From positions 185,664 through 249,663 of the forward strand of contig QCGA01000001.1 in NCBI GenBank assembly GCA_003280095.1: a stretch of DNA of 64,000 nt, read 5' to 3'. The translations under genes were made by a program, and so were the position numbers. The notes beneath the pieces are model-generated. The model worked only from the letters and a program-made list of their open reading frames with translations. It did not search any database and was not told the origin of the DNA. This document shows, one piece after another, positions 27,461 to 36,505 of this stretch; positions within the stretch are counted from its first letter, which is position 1, and each line of letters begins with the position of its first letter. The stretch comes from Prochlorococcus sp. AG-363-O16. GTDB taxonomy: Bacteria; Cyanobacteriota; Cyanobacteriia; PCC-6307; Cyanobiaceae.

Positions 27461-28855
27461 TTAATCCAATTCAGATTCAATACCCAAAGCCAATATAAGA
27501 GCCTCTGATACGGTTTCAGCCTCCATTAAATCTAAATCAACAACGAAATCATTAGCGACTAAACCACTGCCTTTAGGTATTACAACCCTTTTGAAACCCA
27601 ATCTCAAGGCCTCTTGAATTCGCTGAGACAATTGTCCTACCTGCCTTAACTGTCCTCCTAAACCCAACTCTCCTATCAATACAGTCCCAGCGGGAAGAGT
27701 TAAATCCCTAAAGCTTGAAACAACAGCAGCTGCAACACCCAAATCAGCAGCAGGCTCCTCAACTTCTAAACCTCCTGCAACAGCTAAATAACAGTCATAA
27801 CGAGACAAAGGAATTCCCATATGTTTTTCAAGTACCGCAAGAATTTGATGAAGCCTATTAGTTCCTATACCTGTTGCAGTTCGACGTGGACTGGCATAAC
27901 TAGTTGCACTTACAAGAGCTTGCATATCAACCACTAAAGAACGCGTACCTTCACAGGCAACGATGGTAGAAACGCCTGATGCATAACCACCACTCAAGAA
28001 AAGCTCGCTCGGATTCCTAACCTCCACCAAACCATGCCCTTGCATTTCAAATACACCAATCTCATATGTAGCTCCATATCTATTTTTCACTGCTCTTAAC
28101 AATCGATGACTTGCGAAACGATCTCCTTCAAACGTCAAAACAGCATCGACCAAATGTTCTAAAACCTTCGGTCCAGCCAACATTCCCTCTTTCGTTACAT
28201 GTCCAACAATTAATAATGCTATTTCCTTTGTCTTAGCCAACCGCTGTAGTGCAGCAGAACACTCGCGAACTTGTCCGACTGAGCCAGGCGCACTGGACAG
28301 GTTCTCATCATTCAAGGCCTGAATGCTATCAATAATTGCCACTGAAGGTTTTACCGCCTCCAATTCTTGAAGGACTAGTTCTAAGTTAGTTTCTGCCAAA
28401 ATTCGCAAGTCAGCATCGTAATTCTCCAGTCTTTGCCAACGCATCTGAACCTGCTGGGCTGATTCTTCTGCGCTGACATAAAGAACTGACTGGTTAATTG
28501 CCATAGCTGAAGCACTCTGCAAAAGAAGTGTGCTCTTACCAATCCCTGGGTCACCACCAACCAATACAAGGGAACCAGGGACCAGTCCTCCTCCTAGAAC
28601 CCTGTCGAATTCGGCATAACCAGTTTGATAACGCGTTATTGGCTTGTTCCCCAAAGATTTCATCGACATGGAACGACAGGAATAAGTAGAACCTGCTGGT
28701 TGACTTCTTGCTGGAGCACCTCCTCCCCGCTTATTAGAAGAAACGACTTCTTCAACTATTGAATTCCAATTTCCACAACTTGAACAACGACCAAAAAACT
28801 GTCTTGTTTGAGCTCCACAGCTCTGACAGATGTAGAGAGAAACAGAGCGAACCAC
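27461..28855 (-). CDS. radA: DNA repair protein RadA (Sms)
   Basis: RadA is a RecA-like branch-migration helicase acting in recombination and repair. The 464-residue product has an N-terminal zinc finger (C10, C13, C24, C27), Walker A GDPGIGKST at 101-109, the KNRYG motif near 260, and a C-terminal Lon-protease-like domain (GTNRLHQILAVLEKHMG, ELGLGGQLRQVGQL). The GTG at 28855 is the start that leaves the zinc finger at the N-terminus. It is divergent from rpaB and convergent with ycf3 with a 21-base gap that has only an AT palindrome. Confidence 0.95.
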   Translation of the reverse strand: MVRSVSLYICQSCGAQTRQFFGRCSSCGNWNSIVEEVVSSNKRGGGAPARSQPAGSTYSCRSMSMKSLGNKPITRYQTGYAEFDRVLGGGLVPGSLVLVGGDPGIGKSTLLLQSASAMAINQSVLYVSAEESAQQVQMRWQRLENYDADLRILAETNLELVLQELEAVKPSVAIIDSIQALNDENLSSAPGSVGQVRECSAALQRLAKTKEIALLIVGHVTKEGMLAGPKVLEHLVDAVLTFEGDRFASHRLLRAVKNRYGATYEIGVFEMQGHGLVEVRNPSELFLSGGYASGVSTIVACEGTRSLVVDMQALVSATSYASPRRTATGIGTNRLHQILAVLEKHMGIPLSRYDCYLAVAGGLEVEEPAADLGVAAAVVSSFRDLTLPAGTVLIGELGLGGQLRQVGQLSQRIQEALRLGFKRVVIPKGSGLVANDFVVDLDLMEAETVSEALILALGIESELD

Positions 28856-28954
28856 GTAGAAATGTTAAGAAAACTGGCGTTAAGTTAAGAGAAATGAGCT
28901 TTTGCCTTGGAGGCTCTTCTCTAGGATCAAACACATGTGGACGCCAATCAAGTC

Positions 28955-29701
28955 ATGACGGCCACCAGTCCATCCAAAGAAACTATTCTTGTAGTTGATG
29001 ACGAGGCCAGCATTCGCCGGATCCTCGAAACTCGACTATCGATGATCGGGTATCACGTGGTCACTGCTAGAGATGGCAATGAAGCACTTGATAGATTTCG
29101 CAAAAGCGAACCCGATCTAGTAGTTCTTGACGTAATGATGCCAAAGCTAGATGGCTATGGCGTATGCCAGGAGCTTCGGAAAGAATCTGATGTTCCCATA
29201 GTGATGCTTACAGCACTTGGTGATGCTGCAGACAGAATTACTGGTTTAGAACTTGGGGCTGATGATTATGTCGTCAAACCCTTCAGCCCAAAAGAACTAG
29301 AAGCTCGTATTCGGTGCGTACTTAGAAGAGTCGAAAAAGAAAATGTTGCAGGAATTCCTAATTCAGGTGTGATTCTGGTAACTAATTTACGTATTGACAC
29401 CAATAAGAGACAAGTATTCCGAGCAGATGAAAGGATCAGATTGACCGGAATGGAGTTCAGCTTGCTTGAACTTCTTGTAAGTCGGTCTGGAGAACCTTTC
29501 AGTCGAGGAGAAATTCTTAAAGAAGTATGGGGGTACACCCCTGAACGTCACGTAGACACACGTGTTGTTGACGTTCATATTTCTAGACTCAGATCAAAGC
29601 TTGAGGATGATCCAGCCAATCCCGAGCTAATCCTCACAGCCAGAGGTACTGGCTACTTATTCCAGCGCATAGTCGACTCCATTGGTTCCGAAGGACTCTG
29701 A
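28955..29701 (+). CDS. rpaB: OmpR-type response regulator RpaB
   Basis: RpaB is the essential high-light/redox regulator of cyanobacteria that binds HLR1 sites at photosynthesis genes and is paired with the kinase NblS. The 248-residue product has a receiver (VVDDEASIRRILETRLSMIG, phosphoacceptor D59 in VVLDVMMPKLDG, KPFSPKELEARI) and a winged-helix domain with TGMEFSLLELLVSR and VDVHISRLRSKLEDDP. I use the ATG at 28955, matching homologues; a GTG at 28937 would add six residues. Upstream, three GTTAAG hexamers lie between it and divergent radA. The plsX frame begins inside its last 20 bases. Confidence 0.93.
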   Translation: MTATSPSKETILVVDDEASIRRILETRLSMIGYHVVTARDGNEALDRFRKSEPDLVVLDVMMPKLDGYGVCQELRKESDVPIVMLTALGDAADRITGLELGADDYVVKPFSPKELEARIRCVLRRVEKENVAGIPNSGVILVTNLRIDTNKRQVFRADERIRLTGMEFSLLELLVSRSGEPFSRGEILKEVWGYTPERHVDTRVVDVHISRLRSKLEDDPANPELILTARGTGYLFQRIVDSIGSEGL

Positions 29702-31007
29702 TTTTTCCTCGGCATTCTGGCCAAGGAACAAAGTAAACCGCTCCAGAGCAATCAGGCGTCTGGTGATCTGGTATCGACGCAATACAGCTGTAACAACACT
29801 GGTAGATACCGCCACTAACTCTGCATCAGCAGCCGGCAACGTTGCTGGGAATGTTGTATCCAACGCTGGCTCAATGGCTGAAAGTGTACTTCAGCCATTG
29901 GTTTTTGACCCACTCAGACGACTGCAAGGGGCTGAGCCTGACTCCCAAACTAAAACCATCGATAACGCTAAAAGACTATGGCTTGCGGTTGATGGTATGG
30001 GAGGCGATTATGCACCAGGGGCGATACTAGATGGATGCCTTCAAGCAATTCAAAGACTGCCTATTCGCATCAAATTCATAGGTGAAGTAGAGAAAATTCG
30101 AAAAGCTGCTGAAGAATTCGGAATAACCGAGGCTCTTAATACTGCTGAATCAAATGGTCAATTAGAAGTCATTGGCAGTGGTCCTTCGGTCACGATGAAT
30201 GACGAAGCAACAGTTGTAAGACGAAAAAGAGACGCAAGCATCAACGTTGCAATGGATCTAGTGAAAAAAGGTGAAGCTCTTGCAATGTATTCAGCTGGAA
30301 ATTCAGGTGCACTTATGGCATCTGCCATTTTCAGACTTGGACGACTATCAGGAATTGAAAGGCCAGCAATAGGAGCATTATTTCCTACGAAGGATCCTGG
30401 ACAACCAGTCTTGGTTTTAGATGTTGGCGCAAATATGGATTGCAGACCCAGTTATTTGCACCAATTCGCACTATTAGGCAACATCTATTCTCGTGATGTT
30501 CTGCAAGTCAAAAAGCCTCGAATAGGACTACTCAATATTGGCGAAGAAGAATGTAAAGGTAATGATTTAGCGATTAATACTTTCCAATTATTAAAAGAGG
30601 AGAACCGTCTCACATTTGCCGGAAATTGTGAAGGCAGAGATGTTTTGTCCGGAGAGTTTGACGTTGTTGTGTGTGATGGATTTACTGGCAATGTACTTTT
30701 GAAATTCCTTGAGTCAGTTGGAAGCGTGCTCCTAGATGTACTAAAAGCGGAACTACCCCGAGGCAGACGAGGAAAAGTTGGTTCAGCCTTCCTCAGAAGC
30801 AACCTAAAACGAATTAAGAAGCGCCTCGATCACGCAGAACATGGAGGTGCTTTGTTACTTGGGATTAATGGAATTTGTGTAATTGGGCACGGAAGCAGCA
30901 AAGCTCTTTCAGTAGTCAGCGCTCTTCGTTTAGCCCACTCTGCCGCTTTTCATGGTGTTATGGATGACCTTGCTGAGCTGCAAAAAACTTCTGAAACCGC
31001 AAAATGA
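29682..31007 (+). CDS. plsX: Phosphate acyltransferase PlsX
   Basis: PlsX converts acyl-ACP to acyl-phosphate, starting phosphatidic acid synthesis at the membrane. The catalytic domain starts at about residue 99 with LWLAVDGMGGDYAPG and includes AMYSAGNSGALMASA, LVLDVGANMDC and DGFTGNVLLKFLES. Ahead of it are some 98 extra residues rich in Ala, Ser and Asn with a basic RSRAIRRLVIWYRRN segment, an extension I recall in picocyanobacterial relatives. The start is uncertain: TTG 29682 overlaps rpaB by 20 bases; GTG 29763 inside the extension is an alternative. It heads plsX-fabH-fabD-plsC. Confidence 0.92.
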   Translation: MVPKDSDFSSAFWPRNKVNRSRAIRRLVIWYRRNTAVTTLVDTATNSASAAGNVAGNVVSNAGSMAESVLQPLVFDPLRRLQGAEPDSQTKTIDNAKRLWLAVDGMGGDYAPGAILDGCLQAIQRLPIRIKFIGEVEKIRKAAEEFGITEALNTAESNGQLEVIGSGPSVTMNDEATVVRRKRDASINVAMDLVKKGEALAMYSAGNSGALMASAIFRLGRLSGIERPAIGALFPTKDPGQPVLVLDVGANMDCRPSYLHQFALLGNIYSRDVLQVKKPRIGLLNIGEEECKGNDLAINTFQLLKEENRLTFAGNCEGRDVLSGEFDVVVCDGFTGNVLLKFLESVGSVLLDVLKAELPRGRRGKVGSAFLRSNLKRIKKRLDHAEHGGALLLGINGICVIGHGSSKALSVVSALRLAHSAAFHGVMDDLAELQKTSETAK

Positions 31008-31062
31008 CCCCACGTCAGGGGAACGTTGTGATTGACTTACGCCAAATGCAAATTCTGACCCT

Positions 31063-32082
31063 TTGGATGAAACACCAAAAATCCTTGGAGGAGTAGCCCT
31101 TCTAGGCAGTGGAAGTTCTATTCCATCGCAAAGGGTTACTAATGATCAACTTGGCCTCAGGGTGGAAACCAATGATTCTTGGATCAAGAGTCGCACTGGA
31201 ATTCGATCACGCCATGTAATTGGCCCCAATGAAAGTCTTACTGAAATCAGTCAGGTTGCTGGATTGAAAGCTATTCAAGCCGCTGGATGGGACCCAGAAT
31301 CCATAGACATAATTCTCCTGGCAACCTCAACTCCTGACGATCTTTTCGGCTCTGCACCGCAAATTCAGGCACACATAGGGGCGAAAAATGCTGTCGCCTT
31401 TGATCTCACTGCAGCCTGCAGTGGTTTTATCTTTGCGCTTATTACAGCATCTCAATTTTTACGCAATGGATCAATGCGTAGAGCTCTGGTGATTGGGGCA
31501 GACCAATTAAGTAGTTGGATTGATTGGGACGACAGAACAACATGTGTCCTATTTGGCGATGGTGCAGGTGCCATTGCTTTAGAAGCAACCAACAAAGATT
31601 TAGACGGTCTTCTGGGCTTCGAAATGCGATCTAATGGATCCAGAGGAGACTCCCTCAATCTCAGCAAGTCAAAAAAACACCTCCCCCTAATAAAGGACAT
31701 CAGTCATCAAGAAGGGAGCTATATGCCAATCCAAATGAACGGTCAGGAGGTCTACAAATTTGCCGTGAGAGAGGTACCAAGTGTCTTACAAAAATTGCTT
31801 CATAAAACCAAAACTGACCCTAAAGAGCTGGACTGGCTACTTTTGCACCAAGCAAACCAACGGATCTTGGATGCAGTCGCAGATAGATTTGATATCCCGC
31901 AGTCAAAAGTCCTAAGTAATTTGTCCCACTATGGCAATACTTCTGCCGCGACAATTCCGATCATGCTTGACGAGGCCGTTCGAAAAGGACTCGTCAAACC
32001 TGGCGATCTAATAGCAAGTAGCGGGTTTGGAGCGGGGCTTAGCTGGGGCGCTGCTCTACTTAAATGGCAAGGACCCTCCTAG
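31063..32082 (+). CDS. fabH: 3-oxoacyl-ACP synthase III
   Basis: FabH condenses acetyl-CoA with malonyl-ACP to begin type II fatty-acid synthesis. The 339-residue product has the catalytic triad C119 (LTAACSGFIF), H262 (LLHQANQRI) and N292 (SHYGNTSAA), plus the DSWIKSRTGI block near 38. Length is normal. The TTG at 31063 is the only start between an in-frame stop at 31033 and the conserved region. It sits in the order plsX-fabH-fabD, common in bacteria, so one transcript probably couples fatty-acid initiation to phospholipid synthesis. Confidence 0.95.
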   Translation: MDETPKILGGVALLGSGSSIPSQRVTNDQLGLRVETNDSWIKSRTGIRSRHVIGPNESLTEISQVAGLKAIQAAGWDPESIDIILLATSTPDDLFGSAPQIQAHIGAKNAVAFDLTAACSGFIFALITASQFLRNGSMRRALVIGADQLSSWIDWDDRTTCVLFGDGAGAIALEATNKDLDGLLGFEMRSNGSRGDSLNLSKSKKHLPLIKDISHQEGSYMPIQMNGQEVYKFAVREVPSVLQKLLHKTKTDPKELDWLLLHQANQRILDAVADRFDIPQSKVLSNLSHYGNTSAATIPIMLDEAVRKGLVKPGDLIASSGFGAGLSWGAALLKWQGPS

Positions 32083-32106
32083 GCTCGGAAAGTCGCAATG
32101 AATTAA

Positions 32107-33003
32107 ATGTCAATAGCCTGGGTTTTCCCTGGACAAGGCTCTCAAAAAGTAGGCATGGCAGAGACTTTGCTATCGCTGCCTAATGCTGTGGAACGTTTTG
32201 AAACTGCCTCCAAATTAATAGGCCGAGACTTGCTAGCAATCTGCAATGGGAAGGGACCAGAAAATAGCCCTCTCGACGAGCTAAATCAGACTATTAATAC
32301 TCAACCTGGGTTATTTTTAGTGGAGTCACTACTAGTGGATGACCTCAAAAAACAAGGTCGAAAGGCATCTTTAGTCGCAGGACACAGTCTTGGTGAACTG
32401 GTTGCACTTTATGCAGCAGAAGTTTTTGACTGGGATACTGGACTAAAGCTCATGATTCAACGCTCAGAGCTTATGAGTAAAGCGAAGAATGGAACAATGA
32501 CAGCTGTATTGGGATTTGATCGTCCACAACTTGAAGACCTGATAAAAGATACACAAGACGTAGTAATTGCAAATGACAACAGTGAATTTCAAGTTGTACT
32601 ATCTGGCCAACCTGAATCTATTAAAAAAATTGTCAATCAAATAACTTGTAAGCGAGCAATTCAACTGCCAGTATCAGGTGCTTTTCACTCACCTTTAATG
32701 AATGAAGCAGCAGAATTATTTTCCAGTGAACTCGACAACATTCAGTTCAACGAAGCCATTTTCCCAGTAATTAGCAATACAGACCCAACTCCTACATCCA
32801 ATGGGAATCTATTAAAAGAACGCTTGAAACAGCAAATGACTACTGGAGTTCGATGGAGAGAAACAATGGATACTCTGGCCAGTAAAGGGATTAAAACCGT
32901 AGTAGAAATAGGCCCAGGCAATGTACTAAGTAATCTAATTAAGCGCTCTATAAAAGGTATTACCACAACGCAATTATCCACCAGTTCAGATCTAGGACAC
33001 TGA
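32107..33003 (+). CDS. fabD: Malonyl-CoA:ACP transacylase
   Basis: FabD loads malonyl from CoA onto acyl carrier protein. The 298-residue product shows the GQGSQ motif at 9-13, the nucleophile S94 in AGHSLGELVALYAA, and the catalytic His in VSGAFHSPLM near 197. Length is typical of stand-alone FabD. It starts 24 bases after fabH and is followed after four bases by the acyltransferase gene, continuing the lipid operon. Confidence 0.95.
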   Translation: MSIAWVFPGQGSQKVGMAETLLSLPNAVERFETASKLIGRDLLAICNGKGPENSPLDELNQTINTQPGLFLVESLLVDDLKKQGRKASLVAGHSLGELVALYAAEVFDWDTGLKLMIQRSELMSKAKNGTMTAVLGFDRPQLEDLIKDTQDVVIANDNSEFQVVLSGQPESIKKIVNQITCKRAIQLPVSGAFHSPLMNEAAELFSSELDNIQFNEAIFPVISNTDPTPTSNGNLLKERLKQQMTTGVRWRETMDTLASKGIKTVVEIGPGNVLSNLIKRSIKGITTTQLSTSSDLGH

Positions 33004-33007
33004 ACTA

Positions 33008-33688
33008 ATGAGCAATACTCACTTACCAACAAACAACAATCTCCCACAAATAAGAGCTCCTAGATCAAGTATTACCTACAAGTTCGTAAGTTTTTTATTG
33101 GTATTTCCCCTCTTCAGAGTTCTGTTGCGAGGGAAAACTTCAGGGCGCAAAAACATGCCAATGGAAGGTCCTTTAGTTGTAGTCGCTAATCACGGTTCAC
33201 ACCTAGACCCACCTCTACTTGGCCACGCTCTAGGAAGACCAATTGCCTTCATGGCCAAAAAAGAGCTCTTTGATATCCCTATCCTTGGAAGAGTTATCAA
33301 ATCATGCGGCGCATATCCCGTAAACAGAGGAGCTAGCGATAGAGAAGCTATTCGCATTGCCAGTGCCCGTTTAAATGAAGGCTGGGCAATTGGAGTCTTC
33401 CTAGACGGAACCAGGCAAGCAGATGGTCGAATCAATGAACCAATGGCAGGAGCAGCACTCCTTTCAGCAAGAACCGGTGCTCGTTTGGTTCCAGTCGCAA
33501 TCATAAATAGCCACCGTGTGCTTGGGCCAGGGACACGGTGGCCAAAAATACTTCCTATTCACCTCCGCATAGGGGAGGCTTTAGGACCTCCAGTTAGCAG
33601 AAAAAAAGCCGACCTTCAAGCTATAACAAAGGACATACAAGAGAAAATCAACACTCTTTTAGACCAAGGGTTGATCAAAACTAATTAA
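33008..33688 (+). CDS. plsC: 1-acyl-sn-glycerol-3-phosphate acyltransferase (PlsC family)
   Basis: It adds the second acyl chain to form phosphatidic acid at the membrane. The 226-residue product has an N-terminal hydrophobic helix (FVSFLLVFPLFRVLL), then the H(X)4D active site in NHGSHLDPP (H62, D67), KKELFDIPILGRVI, VFLDGTRQADG (the EGTR-like block, with D for E), and LVPVAIINS. The family has paralogues with other acceptors, so the substrate is by context with plsX and fabHD. Its stop overlaps by eight bases the convergent DUF218 gene. Confidence 0.9.
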   Translation: MSNTHLPTNNNLPQIRAPRSSITYKFVSFLLVFPLFRVLLRGKTSGRKNMPMEGPLVVVANHGSHLDPPLLGHALGRPIAFMAKKELFDIPILGRVIKSCGAYPVNRGASDREAIRIASARLNEGWAIGVFLDGTRQADGRINEPMAGAALLSARTGARLVPVAIINSHRVLGPGTRWPKILPIHLRIGEALGPPVSRKKADLQAITKDIQEKINTLLDQGLIKTN

Positions 33689-34280
33689 TATCAATAATCT
33701 GAGAATCAAAGATTCCTGGCAATCGTCTTTTGGTCCAAGCCTTCAGATCTCTACCAGTAATTACCCACACAAAAGCTCTCATTGAATCAAAAACAATTTT
33801 TTTTCTACTCTCCTCTACACACTTAGATCGACAAGAAACTGCAATAGGAGTTAAACGAATGCCCCTACTACCAGCTACCAGCCTCCCTACTGCCATAGCT
33901 CGAGGGAGATGATCTTCGCTAGTAACAAGCAACAAATGATTTATTTGCTGACGAAACAAATCATCAGCTAATGACGTGAAGTTGCTGAGCGTGTCTTGTG
34001 CGCGGTAATCAAACTGGACTTGGCTCTCAGAAATACCTGCTTGAGAGATTAACCAGGATGCATGTTCTGGATTACTCCCACCACTCACTAACAAAGGCAA
34101 GCTCAACTCACGGGCCAATATTGCACCTACTCTTTCCCTCTCAACATCACCACCCAATACAAGAATTGCCTTTGGAGACCCTTGAGAGATAAAGCTCGTC
34201 AAATATGGACGAATAGGACCCAAGCCAATCAACCAAATGCAAAACCCAACCACCAGTACACGGCCGGGATACTTAACCAT
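33681..34280 (-). CDS. DUF218 (YdcF/ElyC/SanA-like) membrane-anchored protein
   Basis: The product (199 residues) has one N-terminal membrane helix (VLVVGFCIWLIGL) and then the DUF218 fold: KAILVLGGDVERERVGAILA near 40, LPLLVSGGSNPEHA, YRAQDTLSNF, and LLVTSEDHLPRAMAVGRL. Relatives act in envelope integrity, but biochemistry is unclear. The ATG at 34280 lies just past the tsaB stop; a TTG at 34286 would overlap it. The unit tsaB-DUF218 follows ycf34 on the minus strand. Confidence 0.86.
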   Translation of the reverse strand: MVKYPGRVLVVGFCIWLIGLGPIRPYLTSFISQGSPKAILVLGGDVERERVGAILARELSLPLLVSGGSNPEHASWLISQAGISESQVQFDYRAQDTLSNFTSLADDLFRQQINHLLLVTSEDHLPRAMAVGRLVAGSRGIRLTPIAVSCRSKCVEESRKKIVFDSMRAFVWVITGRDLKAWTKRRLPGIFDSQIIDIN

Positions 34281-34282
34281 CT

Positions 34283-34954
34283 TCAAAAGTCACCAACAGG
34301 TGAGGTGGGATATATAGGGAGAACATTTGTCCATGAAGATTGAGTACGCTCTCTATATGCAATTTCACAAAGCCTTATTAGGCGAGCTACATCATCAGCA
34401 ACATTTTCTTCTGCCTTCACAGTCGGTTTTACCTCACTACCCATTGGCAGAAGATGAGGAACCACTAGTTCATCGACCTCTGGGAAATCATTTGAAGATT
34501 GATTCTTCACCAAATAACTACCTGCAACAATTCGCCTATTCCTTAAATACTTAACTATCCAAAATGGCTTAATACGTTCTTCTGAATTTAATTTCATAAC
34601 CAGTCGAGGTGCCATCAAAGAAAAACTACTCAATCCATAAAGGGGACAGTCAAGTTGTTGAGCCAATGATCTTGCCATAACAACAGTCAACCGATTTCCC
34701 GTAAATCCACCTGGCCCTATTGCCACACCGATCCCAACCAATCCACTCCATGATGAAGATGGGAATACCTCCTCTACACAGGTAATCAAACAATTTGAAA
34801 GACCTCTACCAACAGGAAAAGTTTCAATACGACTCTCAATCCAAGGTTCGCCCTCCTTTAGAACTGCCACTCCCAAGATGTCCGATGAGCTATGTAGAGC
34901 AAGTAAATATCGGCTCTTTTCACTATCAAATCCTCTGGCCGGAACTCTAATCAT
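34283..34954 (-). CDS. tsaB: tRNA threonylcarbamoyladenosine biosynthesis protein TsaB
   Basis: TsaB is the partner of TsaD in making t6A at position 37 of ANN-decoding tRNAs, including the tRNA-Asn encoded in this window. The 223-residue product has an N-terminal LLALHSSSDILGVAVL strand pair (with S for the usual DTS), VAIGPGGFTGNRLTVVMARSL near 75, and LYGLSSFSLMA. The C-terminal half is diverged. It overlaps the ycf34 stop by 4 bases and runs into the DUF218 gene. Confidence 0.9.
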   Translation of the reverse strand: MIRVPARGFDSEKSRYLLALHSSSDILGVAVLKEGEPWIESRIETFPVGRGLSNCLITCVEEVFPSSSWSGLVGIGVAIGPGGFTGNRLTVVMARSLAQQLDCPLYGLSSFSLMAPRLVMKLNSEERIKPFWIVKYLRNRRIVAGSYLVKNQSSNDFPEVDELVVPHLLPMGSEVKPTVKAEENVADDVARLIRLCEIAYRERTQSSWTNVLPIYPTSPVGDF

Positions 34955-35202
34955 TGTGGGATCTCCTGATCAGGACACAATCGCTGCCATCGGCCAGAAT
35001 CCTTCAAGAAACTTTCACAGGAACGAACATCCCACTCAACCCCTGAACCTCTTCCAGGAATTTCACACAAACTGATGTGAATGCGCGGGTTAACTGGCTC
35101 CCAATCTGGGCTTTCTGTGAGATGAGGAGCCCCATGCTGTCTTTCTACGGCGTGATACGCCTTACAACGGTCTACCCAGAGACAATCAACACAAATGCAC
35201 AT
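34951..35202 (-). CDS. ycf34: Ycf34 iron-sulfur protein
   Basis: Ycf34 is a small protein of cyanobacteria and red-type plastids reported to bind an Fe-S cluster and to influence photosynthetic electron flow. The 83-residue product starts MCICVDCLWVDRCKAYHAVE, placing cysteines at 2, 4, 7 and 13, and has further cysteines at 46, 62 and 76. The ATG at 35202 is chosen because the conserved protein starts there; the reading frame stays open upstream but that part is antisense to cca. Its start codon lies within the first codons of the divergent cca gene. It is coupled to tsaB by a 4-base overlap. Confidence 0.9.
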   Translation of the reverse strand: MCICVDCLWVDRCKAYHAVERQHGAPHLTESPDWEPVNPRIHISLCEIPGRGSGVEWDVRSCESFLKDSGRWQRLCPDQEIPQ

Positions 35203-36442
35203 GGTATCCCCCCTCAATAATGATCTCATTCTGAACGGTGGAAACAATGCAGAATTAGAAATCCTTTGGAAACGTTTAGACCCAGAAAGATGGCCTATCC
35301 CATTAGAAGATTTACCGCATGGAAGCGCATTGGTTGGAGGTGCAGTTAGAGACGGACTACTCAATAGATTAAAAAAATATCCAGATCTTGATTTTGTTGT
35401 TCCTAATAATGCATTAGAATTAGCAAAACATTTGGCTGAAAAGTTAAAAGGCAGGTATATTGTTCTAGATGCTAATAGAGAAATAGCCCGAATAGTAATT
35501 AACAAGTGGACCATTGATTTCGCCACTTGCAAAGAAGTTAATCTAGAAGAAGATCTACGCCAGAGAGACTACACAATTAATTCAATTGCTCTCACTCTGT
35601 CTCCAAAAAAAACCCTTATAGACCCAACAAATGGTATGGATGATATAAAGAGAAAGAGACTGATCGCTTCAAAGGAAAAAAACCTTACTGATGATCCATT
35701 AAGACTTTTAAGAGGGCTTCGTCTTATAGCAGAAATTGATTTGGAACTAGATGAAAAAACCAAGTCATGGATCTTCAAACATCACAAACTCTTAGAACAA
35801 TCTGCTCCAGAAAGAATTCAATCAGAAATACAAAAGCTCGTCAAAGGGAAATTAGCAGACGAATCAATCCCTCTACTAATTTCATCTGGCCTCTTAAGCA
35901 TCTGGCAAAACACAAATAAAGATCTCAATCAAATATTACCTTCCTTCAGAAATACAACGGCACTTAGTAATGATGAAAGAGATATTGCATTCCCATTAGC
36001 AAGAATTACTTACCTTCTAAGCGACAATGGCCTAAGAAAACTACGTTTTAGCAAGAAGGAACAAAAACGCTGTAGTCAATTAAGGCAATGGAAGTTGGAG
36101 AATGATGGAATTGAATTTAAAACACTTACAGAAACAAAACGGCTTGCATTACATCAAGATCTGGAAGAAGATCTTCCAGCTTTAATAATTGAACTTGCCC
36201 CATTGCAACAGGTTCAATGGCTAGAGCGATGGCGAGATATCAATGATCCACTCTTTCATCCCTCAACACCACTTGACGGCAATACACTCTCTGAGAAGCT
36301 CAATATCCCACCAGGGAGGATAATGGGAGAAATCATGAGACATCTTCTCCATGAAAGAGCCTTTGGCAGAGTAAGCACGGGTAACGAAGCCCTACAAGCT
36401 GCAAGGTGCTGGTTAAAGCAAAACAAACCTCGCTGTGATTAA
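35195..36442 (+). CDS. CCA tRNA nucleotidyltransferase / poly(A) polymerase family
   Basis: The enzyme adds CCA to tRNA 3' ends; this matters here because the tRNA-Asn gene does not encode CCA. The 415-residue product has the class II nucleotidyltransferase motif LVGGAVRDGLL (GGAVRD at 48-53) and catalytic D64 and D66, the RQRDYTINSIAL motif near 123 and DDPLRLLRGLRL near 165, followed by a helical tRNA-binding region. CCA-adding and poly(A)-adding members cannot be separated by these motifs. The first ATG (35195) overlaps the ycf34 start on the other strand; an ATG at 35201 is alternative, and a later start would still keep the active site. Confidence 0.88.
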   Translation: MHMVSPLNNDLILNGGNNAELEILWKRLDPERWPIPLEDLPHGSALVGGAVRDGLLNRLKKYPDLDFVVPNNALELAKHLAEKLKGRYIVLDANREIARIVINKWTIDFATCKEVNLEEDLRQRDYTINSIALTLSPKKTLIDPTNGMDDIKRKRLIASKEKNLTDDPLRLLRGLRLIAEIDLELDEKTKSWIFKHHKLLEQSAPERIQSEIQKLVKGKLADESIPLLISSGLLSIWQNTNKDLNQILPSFRNTTALSNDERDIAFPLARITYLLSDNGLRKLRFSKKEQKRCSQLRQWKLENDGIEFKTLTETKRLALHQDLEEDLPALIIELAPLQQVQWLERWRDINDPLFHPSTPLDGNTLSEKLNIPPGRIMGEIMRHLLHERAFGRVSTGNEALQAARCWLKQNKPRCD

Positions 36443-36505
36443 CTGCACAGGTAGTGACAAAATCGATCTACTGATCGGAATCCTTTTTTACATCCCCTCT
36501 TTTTC

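Noticed and set aside
27450-27463. AT-only palindrome (TAAAAATATTTTTA) between ycf3 and radA as a terminator
   Set aside because: No G-C pairs in the stem, and it overlaps the radA stop codon.
35203-35532. Upstream extension of the ycf34 frame to 35532
   Set aside because: The extension is antisense to cca, and Ycf34 homologues begin at the MCICVDC residues.
36464-36489. CGATC-TACT-GATCG hairpin followed by T6 after cca
   Set aside because: Only a 5-bp stem separated from the T-run by several bases; too weak to list as a terminator.
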